A DNA stretch of 52,408 bases from Flavobacterium araucananum (GTDB taxonomy: Bacteria; Bacteroidota; Bacteroidia; Flavobacteriales; Flavobacteriaceae), in contig NZ_MUGS01000052.1 in NCBI RefSeq assembly GCF_002222055.1, positions 1 through 52,408 on the forward strand, in the 5' to 3' direction. Made by a program: the position numbers and the translations under genes. Positions 43,282 through 50,119 of this stretch are shown in pieces. The notes under the pieces are model-generated. The model made no database searches and was not told where the DNA came from. It saw only the letters and a program-made list of their open reading frames with translations. The first letter of the stretch is position 1. Each line of letters begins with the position of its first letter.

Positions 43282-44208
43282 ATGAAAGAATTAAGCGTAA
43301 ATCATTTATTAGGAATCAAATACATCAACGAGAATGATATTAACCTGATTTTTGAAACTGCCGATCATTTTAAAGAAGTCATTAACAGACCCATTAAAAA
43401 AGTTCCTTCATTACGAGATATTACCATTGCCAATATTTTCTTTGAGAACAGTACCAGAACAAAACTGTCGTTTGAGTTGGCACAAAAACGATTATCAGCA
43501 GATGTCATTAGTTTCTCTGCGGCTCAGTCTTCTGTTAAAAAAGGAGAAACCCTTATTGATACTGTAAATAATATCCTTTCCATGAAAGTTGACATGGTTG
43601 TAATGCGCCACTCCAATCCCGGAGCGGCTTATTTTTTATCCAAAAATGTCAAAGCAAGTATTGTAAACGCCGGAGACGGAGCACACGAACATCCAACTCA
43701 GGCTTTGTTAGACAGTTATTCGATTAGAGAAAAACTAGGCGATGTAGCCGGAAAAAAAGTAGTTATTGTAGGCGATATTCTGCATTCCAGAGTAGCCTTA
43801 TCCAATATATATGCTTTGCAAATGCAAGGCGCCGAAGTTAAAGTTTGCGGACCAAAAACATTGATTCCAAGGTATATCGAATCATTAGGAGTTACAGTTG
43901 AACCTAATTTGCGAAAAGCGCTCGAATGGTGCGATGTTGCTAATATGCTTCGGGTACAAAACGAACGTATGGATGTGAACTTTTTTCCATCTACACGCGA
44001 ATATGCACAACAATACGGAGTCGATAAACCCTTATTAGATTCTCTAAATAAAGAAATCGTTATCATGCACCCCGGACCAATAAATAGAGGAGTAGAGATA
44101 ACCTCTGAAGTGGCAGACTCCGATCATTCTGTGATTTTAAATCAGGTTGAAAATGGTGTAGCGATCAGAATGGCGGTGATTTATTTATTGGCTTCTAAGA
44201 TTCAATAG
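43282..44208 (+). CDS. pyrB: Aspartate carbamoyltransferase catalytic subunit
   Basis: A 308-residue enzyme joining carbamoyl phosphate and aspartate in pyrimidine synthesis. The carbamoyl-phosphate loop FFENSTRTKLSFELA (about 52-66; STRT conserved), the Lys loop in SSVKKGETLIDT, GDGAHEHPTQALLD (about 132), VVIVGDILHSRVALSN and MHPGPINRGVEI (about 271) are all present. Length is that of a catalytic chain. No pyrI regulatory chain is in the window, so an unregulated trimer is likely. Confidence 0.96.
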   Translation: MKELSVNHLLGIKYINENDINLIFETADHFKEVINRPIKKVPSLRDITIANIFFENSTRTKLSFELAQKRLSADVISFSAAQSSVKKGETLIDTVNNILSMKVDMVVMRHSNPGAAYFLSKNVKASIVNAGDGAHEHPTQALLDSYSIREKLGDVAGKKVVIVGDILHSRVALSNIYALQMQGAEVKVCGPKTLIPRYIESLGVTVEPNLRKALEWCDVANMLRVQNERMDVNFFPSTREYAQQYGVDKPLLDSLNKEIVIMHPGPINRGVEITSEVADSDHSVILNQVENGVAIRMAVIYLLASKIQ

Positions 44209-44312
44209 TTTAGTTTTTAGTCTGAATGACAGTCTGATAAAATGCAGAGTAAAAACTGAAAACGGAGACCGAGACTAAATACTATAAACGGAGACCGCGA
44301 CTGAAAACTAAA
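44209..44312. repeat. Palindromic linker after pyrB
   Basis: TTTAGTTTTTAGTC (44209-44222) pairs with GACTGAAAACTAAA (44299-44312) with one mismatch. Inside is a direct repeat, AAACGGAGACCG, occurring twice about 28 bases apart. The left arm starts directly at the pyrB stop codon. Confidence 0.6.
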
Positions 44313-44357
44313 AAAAACGTACCTTAGCTCTTGAAAACAGCGCCTATAAAATATAAG

Positions 44358-44690
44358 ATGAAAGTAGATCAAAAAGGACATACAACAATAATCAAAGATA
44401 CTCAGGGAGATTTTAATGGTTTTCTGGAAAAAGTTACGCAGCAGTTTAAAACCTTTGAAAAACAAAATGTTATAATCGATTTATCTGCAAATCCTGTATT
44501 GGCAGAGAAAGATCTCAAACTCTTTTTGCCACTTTCGAAGCAACATACAAAGGCCAAAAAGTCATTTGTAATTGTGGTGGCTGATCTTGATTTTAATGCT
44601 ATTTCTGATAAATTAACTGTGGTTCCTTCCCTTTTAGAAGCTCACGATATTATCGAAATGGAAGAAATTGAAAGAGACTTGGGATTTTAG
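44358..44690 (+). CDS. STAS-like small protein upstream of rnz
   Basis: A 110-residue cytosolic protein. I start at ATG 44358 (MKVDQKGHTTII); the longer frame uses a TTG. The order strand-helix-strand-helix and the phrase NVIIDLSANPVLAEKDLKLF followed by SFVIVVADLDFNAI resemble a STAS/anti-sigma-antagonist fold, though the phosphorylatable Ser of SpoIIAA is not in place. It is 89 bases before rnz and co-directional, and a small gene at this position may be generally linked to rnz in the group. Function unknown. Confidence 0.65.
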   Translation: MKVDQKGHTTIIKDTQGDFNGFLEKVTQQFKTFEKQNVIIDLSANPVLAEKDLKLFLPLSKQHTKAKKSFVIVVADLDFNAISDKLTVVPSLLEAHDIIEMEEIERDLGF

Positions 44691-44779
44691 ATTTAGAGTT
44701 CAGATTTTAGATTTTTGAATAACTAAATCAATCTTAAATACGACTTCCTCAATCTAAAATCAACAATCTAAAATCTAAA
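44683..44779. repeat. AATCTAAAAT-type palindromic linker before rnz
   Basis: Two ATTTTAGATTT phrases on the left (44683 and 44703) are complementary to the AATCTAAAAT phrases on the right (44751, 44765 and about 44770). The left part overlaps the stop codon of the preceding gene and the right part runs into the rnz ATG. Confidence 0.6.
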
Positions 44780-45685
44780 ATGAAATTAACCATACTTGGC
44801 TGTTATGCCGCAACTCCCAGAACAATTACCAACCCAACTTCGCAGGTATTAGAAATTAAAAACAGATTGTTTTTAATAGATTGTGGCGAAGGAACTCAGG
44901 TACAATTGCGAAAAAATAAGATTAAATTCTCAAAGATTAATCACATTTTTATTTCGCATTTGCATGGAGATCACTTTTTTGGGCTAATTGGTACCATATC
45001 GACTTTTGCCCTTTTAGGCCGTACAACTGATTTACATATTTACGGGCCAAAAGGAGTCAAAGAAATTATTACTTTGCAATTGAAACTCTCGAATTCCTGG
45101 ACAACTTATGAGTTATTTTTTCATGAGTTAGAATCTAAAGAAAGTGAAGTTATTTTTGAAGATAACAGAGTCATTGTTACAACAATTCCGCTAAAGCATC
45201 GTGTATATACAAATGGATTTTTGTTTCAGGAAAAACCCGGAGACAGAAAGTTAAATGTTGAAGCTGTTGAGCAGTATGATATTCATACCGCTTATTATCA
45301 AAAAATAAAAGGCGGCGGAGATGTTACACTGGATGATGGAACGGTGATCGAAAACGAAAAATTATCTTTTGATCCCATTCCGGCGTTGAGTTATGCTTTT
45401 TGTTCTGATACCGTTTATCATGAAGATATAATTCCGATAATCAAAGATGTTGATGTTTTATACCACGAATCAACCTTTTTGGAATCAGAAGCTGCTTTGG
45501 CTAAAAAAACATTACATTCTACAGCAATCGAAGCCGCAACAATTGCGCTTAAAGCAAATGCAAAACAATTGGTTTTAGGACATTACTCTACACGATATGA
45601 CGGAATTGAACGTTTTAAAGAAGAAGCAGAAACCGTTTTTCCAAATGTACTTTCGGGAGATGACGGGAGAAGTTTTGAGTTCTAA
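44780..45685 (+). CDS. rnz: Ribonuclease Z
   Basis: A 301-residue metallo-beta-lactamase-fold nuclease that trims tRNA 3' ends. Metal-binding SHLHGDHFFG (about 59-68), FCSDTVYHEDI (about 208) and the C-terminal GHYSTRYDGIERF are present, with HSTAIEAATIALKANA as the expected histidine block. Length fits the short RNase Z form. It follows the STAS-like gene and precedes pdxH. Confidence 0.93.
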   Translation: MKLTILGCYAATPRTITNPTSQVLEIKNRLFLIDCGEGTQVQLRKNKIKFSKINHIFISHLHGDHFFGLIGTISTFALLGRTTDLHIYGPKGVKEIITLQLKLSNSWTTYELFFHELESKESEVIFEDNRVIVTTIPLKHRVYTNGFLFQEKPGDRKLNVEAVEQYDIHTAYYQKIKGGGDVTLDDGTVIENEKLSFDPIPALSYAFCSDTVYHEDIIPIIKDVDVLYHESTFLESEAALAKKTLHSTAIEAATIALKANAKQLVLGHYSTRYDGIERFKEEAETVFPNVLSGDDGRSFEF

Positions 45686-45776
45686 AAAAAGTTATGAATT
45701 ATGAGTTATGAGTAGAAACTGCTTATCGTCATAATTTAATCTAAAATCTACCATCTAAAATCTAAAATAATAAGTC
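45686..45776. repeat. Low-complexity linker between rnz and pdxH
   Basis: Direct repeats GTTATGA-ATTATGA-GTTATGA on the left, and AATCTAAAATCTACCATCTA followed by more AAATCTAAAA on the right. The right half matches the linker before rnz. Confidence 0.55.
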
Positions 45777-46421
45777 ATGAACGATTTAAGCAATTATAGA
45801 AAATCTTACGAGAAAAGCGAATTATTAGAAACTAATATTCCCGAAGATCCCATTAATCTTTTTAACAGATGGTTTCATGAGGTAGAAGATTTTGGCGCAA
45901 GCGGAGAAGTAAATGCCATGACCGTTTCGACTATTGGATTGGATGGTTTTCCGAAATCAAGAGTCGTTTTGTTAAAGAAATTTTCTGAAGAAGGGTTTAT
46001 CTTTTATACCAATTACGATTCCGAAAAAGGAAAAGCAATTGCCGTAAATCCTAATGTTTGTTTGTCTTTTTTCTGGCAGGAAATGGAACGTCAGGTAATC
46101 ATAAAAGGAATTGCGCAAAAAACTTCTGAGAATATATCTGACGGCTATTTTGATTCCCGTCCTGATGGAAGCAAACTTGGTGCAATTGTTTCGCATCAAA
46201 GCGAAGTGATTCCGTCAAGAACTTTTTTAGAAGAAAATTTAAAAAAATTAGAAGCAGAATTTGAAGGAAAACTAATTCCAAGACCTGATAATTGGGGCGG
46301 ATTTTTAGTAACTCCTTTAGAGGTAGAATTTTGGCAAGGAAGACCTAACAGGTTGCATGACAGAATACGTTATCAAAGTCAATCTGATTTTTCGTGGAAA
46401 ATAGAGAGGTTATCTTCTTAG
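45777..46421 (+). CDS. pdxH: Pyridoxamine/pyridoxine 5'-phosphate oxidase
   Basis: A 214-residue FMN enzyme making pyridoxal 5'-phosphate. MTVSTIGLDGFPKSRVVLLK (about 42-61), the FMN-binding IFYTNYDSEKGKAI, SHQSEVIPSR (about 141) and the C-terminal FWQGRPNRLHDRIRYQ (substrate-phosphate contacts) are all visible. Length is normal. It is co-directional with rnz behind a repeat linker. Confidence 0.95.
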   Translation: MNDLSNYRKSYEKSELLETNIPEDPINLFNRWFHEVEDFGASGEVNAMTVSTIGLDGFPKSRVVLLKKFSEEGFIFYTNYDSEKGKAIAVNPNVCLSFFWQEMERQVIIKGIAQKTSENISDGYFDSRPDGSKLGAIVSHQSEVIPSRTFLEENLKKLEAEFEGKLIPRPDNWGGFLVTPLEVEFWQGRPNRLHDRIRYQSQSDFSWKIERLSS

Positions 46422-46471
46422 TTTGTAAGATTTTTATATATAATAAAAATAAAATAGTGTATTTCATCGAT

Positions 46472-46479
46472 TAATTTTG
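46472..46479 (+). promoter_or_regulatory. Candidate -7 box of the CAP-domain gene
   Basis: TAATTTTG matches TAnnTTTG and would give a leader of about 105 bases. No -33 box is evident. Confidence 0.3.
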
Positions 46480-46592
46480 TAGTATGGCGATAAATTGAAT
46501 ATGTTTGAAAAATAAAACTAAAACGATTTATTTAAAAATAGAGATTAAGGAATTTGCCCCAACATTTACTTTAATATTAACTGCAATTGATT

Positions 46593-47096
46593 ATGAAAAA
46601 GATGATGTATGCCATGATGTTCGTTGTAATATTTATTACAATGAACTCATGCTCTGCAGATAATGCCGAAGCAACTGAAAACAGCTCCACAACTGAAGCT
46701 CTGGTAAAAAACTACACCTATAATGACTCTGAAATTGAAACCATGAAACTTATCAACGATTATCGTGTAAGTATTGGTTTGAATGCACTGGAAGCAATAA
46801 ATCATATTTCGTATAAATGCGAAGAGCATAACATATACATGATTGCAAATAATGTTGTCGATCATAATGATTTTACGGCACGTTCTAACAACATTATTAC
46901 GCTGTTAGGTGCAAAAAAAGTAGGCGAAAATGTAGCTTACAATTATAAAACTTCTGATGCGGCCGTAAAAGCCTGGTTAGAAAGTCCCGGACACAAAGAA
47001 AATATCGTAGGCGATTATACTCATTTTGGTTTGTCAGTAACAATTGATGCTAAAACGGGAAAAAAATATTACACGAATATATTCGTGAAAATTTAA
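46593..47096 (+). CDS. CAP-domain (SCP/PR-1-like) lipoprotein
   Basis: A 167-residue lipoprotein; I start at ATG 46593 rather than the TTG two codons earlier. Lipobox Cys near residue 20 (MNSCSAD). The CAP domain (about 50-165) shows LINDYRVSIGLNALEAI, CEEHNIYMI, VVDHNDFTARS, GENVAYNY, WLESPGHKENIVGDYTHFGL and a closing YTNIFVKI strand. The His and Glu of the CAP cavity are kept. Roles of bacterial CAP proteins are poorly known. It is monocistronic and followed by a strong terminator. Confidence 0.88.
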   Translation: MKKMMYAMMFVVIFITMNSCSADNAEATENSSTTEALVKNYTYNDSEIETMKLINDYRVSIGLNALEAINHISYKCEEHNIYMIANNVVDHNDFTARSNNIITLLGAKKVGENVAYNYKTSDAAVKAWLESPGHKENIVGDYTHFGLSVTIDAKTGKKYYTNIFVKI

Positions 47097-47126
47097 AAAT
47101 ATTATTGGACTGGTTGGTTTTTATTG

Positions 47127-47162
47127 GTCGTTGTAAATCATAGATTTACAACGACTTTTTTG
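47127..47162 (+). terminator. Intrinsic terminator of the CAP gene
   Basis: A perfect 13-bp stem (GTCGTTGTAAATC with its complement) with a 3-base loop, then a T-run. Confidence 0.88.
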
Positions 47163-47166
47163 TATA

Positions 47167-47194
47167 AAAAGCTGTCTGGACTCAGACAGCTTTT
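47167..47194 (-). terminator. Intrinsic terminator of the adhesin operon
   Basis: A perfect 12-bp stem (AAAAGCTGTCTG / CAGACAGCTTTT) with loop GACT. On the minus strand it ends in a T-run, about 25 bases past the OmpA-family stop codon. Confidence 0.85.
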
Positions 47195-47218
47195 GCAAAT
47201 AGTACAATTTTTATTAAA

Positions 47219-49162
47219 CTACAAAGCTGTTATAATAAATTCGCTTCGTCTGTTCATTTGATGTTCTTCTTCGGTACATTTTACCCCATCAGAACAACCG
47301 TTTACTAGTTGGGTTTCTCCGTAACCTTTTCCCGTTAACCGGTTAGATTTTATACCGTTTTTAATAAGCCATTGTAGGGTAGATTTTGCTCTTCGGTTTG
47401 ACAAAGCCTCATTATATTCATAAGTAGCTCTACTATCTGTATGCGAACGGATATCAAGTTTCATCGTTGGATTGTTATTTAATACGTCCAGAATTTTCTC
47501 CAGATCTAATGCTGCTTCGGTTCGTATATTAGATTTATCCAAATCAAAATAAATCATTTTAATTCCAAAGCATTTTCCAAGATCATCCCCAATAGTAACT
47601 TTACAAATCGATTTCTCTAATGCAATAGGAAGACTTGTTTTTCCGGTTAGTTTTTCAATCGTTACACTTAACTCTTTAGTTGTATAGTCTTGTTTTTCGG
47701 CCCTTACGTTATACGTTTTTCCGCATTCAACAGCAAAGCTATAAAACCCGCCTGCGTCTGCAATTGTACTGTTTTTTATTGCTGTACCTTCATATAAAGT
47801 AACCTTTGTCCCGGGTAAAATAGCGTTCGTTTCAGCATCTGTAATAACTCCGTTTAACTCCTGAATGCATTGTAGTCTTCGGGTTTCCAGAAATTTATAA
47901 ATATCATCAGATCCCTTGCCGCCGTCTTTATCAGAACTAAAATAACCCCTTCTCGAAACGGGATCTATGATATAGGCAAAATCATCTTTAGGAGAGTTTA
48001 CATCAGCTCCCAGATTTTGGATACTGCTAATAGTTCCATTATCTTCAATTTTACCCACAAATACATCCAATCCGCCTAATCCGGGATGACCGTCTGAGGC
48101 AAAATAAATTTCGTTTTCACTAGTTACATACGGAAAAGTTTCCTTTCCTTCTGTATTAATAGTATTTCCTAAATTTTCGGGTGTCCCGTATGAGCCATCA
48201 CTATTAATCGATACCTTAAAAATATCCGATTGCCCTAATGTTCCGGGCATATCAGTTGCAAAATAAAGCGTTTTTTCATCCGGACTTAACGCAGGATGCG
48301 CCATGCTATAATTGTTGCTGTTAAACGGAAGTTCTGCAACATTGGCCCACTTGCCATTTTCGAGCGTTGCTTTGTATAATTTTATTAAAGTAATTTTATT
48401 TTCATCTTTTCCTTTTTTGCCGTTTACATAATTGTTTCGGGTAAAATAAACCGTTTTTCCATCTTTGGTAAAAACCGGAGACGATTCGTGAAATTTGGTA
48501 TTAAGGACAGTTTTAAATTTCTCAACTTTCGAGCTCTCATTAGTCTCAGGATCAACATGGGCAAAATATAAATTAGTAAAATATTCGTTCGTCCATTTGT
48601 GCTTACGTTGCGAAAAGTTTCCGGTGTCTCTTGCCGAGGCAAAATAGATTTTGTTGTCATAAACAAATGATCCATAGTCGGAGTATTTGGAGTTGATTCC
48701 TGCATCTTCGATTTTGTAACGTCCTGAATTTGCCTTGATCTCATCGAGATAATTTAGATCGTCTATATATAGTTTTCCTCTATTGTCATTTTTGAATTTT
48801 GTATGAAACGCAACCAGCAGTTTATTGGCTTTATCTGTTTGGCCAATTGATTTTAGCGATTGTGCATATCTGTAATAATATTCCGGCTCAACATTGGTAG
48901 TCATATCAAATAGTGCTGCATACCATTTGGCAGCACCTTCAAAATCAGAATTAAAGTAATAAGAATTACCCAGTTTCCTGAACATATCTTCAGATTTGTA
49001 ACCTTTGTTTGCTACACGTTCATAGGTTTTTATAGCATCGATATAAGCGTAGCTCTCATATTTTCTGTCTCCGGCGGCTACCTTAGATTGTTGCGAATAA
49101 CTGTCAAATGAAAAAACAATTATAAGAGTCAGATAAAGAAATATATAATTTTTCATAATCAT
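47219..49162 (-). CDS. PorE-like OmpA-family protein with TPR and beta-propeller
   Basis: A 647-residue envelope protein. Signal peptide about 1-24; TPR-like helices (about 28-125); a PD40 propeller (about 150-420; SPVFTKDGKTVYFTRN, HPALSPDEKTLYFATD, YVTSENEIYFASDG, RRGYFSSDKDGGKGSDDIY); a carboxypeptidase-like beta domain (about 430-515); and an OmpA peptidoglycan-binding domain (about 530-645; IYFDLDKSNIRTEAALDLEK, DIRSHTDSRATYEYN, LSNRRAKST). The same domain order is known from PorE of the P. gingivalis T9SS. It starts 6 bases after sprF and is clearly in its operon. Confidence 0.92.
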   Translation of the reverse strand: MIMKNYIFLYLTLIIVFSFDSYSQQSKVAAGDRKYESYAYIDAIKTYERVANKGYKSEDMFRKLGNSYYFNSDFEGAAKWYAALFDMTTNVEPEYYYRYAQSLKSIGQTDKANKLLVAFHTKFKNDNRGKLYIDDLNYLDEIKANSGRYKIEDAGINSKYSDYGSFVYDNKIYFASARDTGNFSQRKHKWTNEYFTNLYFAHVDPETNESSKVEKFKTVLNTKFHESSPVFTKDGKTVYFTRNNYVNGKKGKDENKITLIKLYKATLENGKWANVAELPFNSNNYSMAHPALSPDEKTLYFATDMPGTLGQSDIFKVSINSDGSYGTPENLGNTINTEGKETFPYVTSENEIYFASDGHPGLGGLDVFVGKIEDNGTISSIQNLGADVNSPKDDFAYIIDPVSRRGYFSSDKDGGKGSDDIYKFLETRRLQCIQELNGVITDAETNAILPGTKVTLYEGTAIKNSTIADAGGFYSFAVECGKTYNVRAEKQDYTTKELSVTIEKLTGKTSLPIALEKSICKVTIGDDLGKCFGIKMIYFDLDKSNIRTEAALDLEKILDVLNNNPTMKLDIRSHTDSRATYEYNEALSNRRAKSTLQWLIKNGIKSNRLTGKGYGETQLVNGCSDGVKCTEEEHQMNRRSEFIITAL

Positions 49163-49168
49163 TTTATT

Positions 49169-50086
49169 TTAGAAGAAACGTGGTGTAGTCAATTTACCAT
49201 TGTTTTTAAAGAATTCATAACGCAGGAATATTTCGTGAGATCCTGAATTATAGTTGTTTAAATTGGTGGTTTCGCGATCATAGCCATAACCTATGTATAA
49301 GCCATCTGAGACCTGAAAGCCAACCATTGCACTAAGAGAAGCGCTCCATCTGTAAGCCACGCCCACCACAAATTTGTCGATAAACATAAAGTTAGCCGAT
49401 ACATCTACCTGAAGCGGAGCCCCCTCAACCATTTTGGTTAAAACTGCCGGTTTGAATTTTATGTATTCCAATTTATCAAGATCAAATACATATCCTGCCA
49501 TTAAATAATAGTTGATTTTATCCTTAAAAATGGCAATATCATTATCATCATACCGATTGGTTTCGATAAAATTAGGTACAGATAATCCAAGGTACGCCTT
49601 GTCAGAATGCCAATAAACACCGGCTCCAATGTTGGGTGAGAATTTATTTTTTAGATCCTGAAACTGCGGATCGCCCTGACTTTCCGGATTTAATTTATTG
49701 ACATCCAGATTGAATAAATTAGCAGTTCCTTTAATCCCAAAAGAAAGTTTAAAATCTGCCGAAGTCTGAACAGTATACGAAAGATCTACCGAAAGATTGT
49801 TTTCATTGGTTGGACCAATTTTATCATTAACAAGAGAAACTCCAACTCCAAGGTTACTATTATTAATAGGCGAATTGACAGAAAATGTACTGGTTTTTGG
49901 AGCACCATCCAATCCAACCCATTGTGTACGATATAACCCAAAAACACTTAAAACTCCTCGAGATCCTGCATAAGCCGGATTGATATTTATGGTGTTGTAC
50001 ATATATTGCGTAAATTGTGCATCTTGCTGTGCATAACCTCCAATAGCTGCGAACATCAAAACGAAAGAAAATAATTTTGTTCTCAT
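49169..50086 (-). CDS. PorP/SprF-family T9SS membrane protein
   Basis: A 305-residue outer-membrane barrel. Signal peptide about 1-19 (IGGYAQQDAQFTQYMYN is the usual mature start of the family), NINPAYAGSRGVLSVFGLYR, then barrel strands such as NLGVGVSLVNDKIGP, YIGYGYDRETTNLNNYNSG and a final HEIFLRYEF. PorP/SprF proteins are needed to export or attach the T9SS type B adhesin encoded just upstream (SprF serves SprB in F. johnsoniae). It is located 33 bases after the adhesin gene. Confidence 0.93.
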   Translation of the reverse strand: MRTKLFSFVLMFAAIGGYAQQDAQFTQYMYNTININPAYAGSRGVLSVFGLYRTQWVGLDGAPKTSTFSVNSPINNSNLGVGVSLVNDKIGPTNENNLSVDLSYTVQTSADFKLSFGIKGTANLFNLDVNKLNPESQGDPQFQDLKNKFSPNIGAGVYWHSDKAYLGLSVPNFIETNRYDDNDIAIFKDKINYYLMAGYVFDLDKLEYIKFKPAVLTKMVEGAPLQVDVSANFMFIDKFVVGVAYRWSASLSAMVGFQVSDGLYIGYGYDRETTNLNNYNSGSHEIFLRYEFFKNNGKLTTPRFF

Positions 50087-50119
50087 AATAGATATTATTA
50101 TATTATTACTATCGATTTT

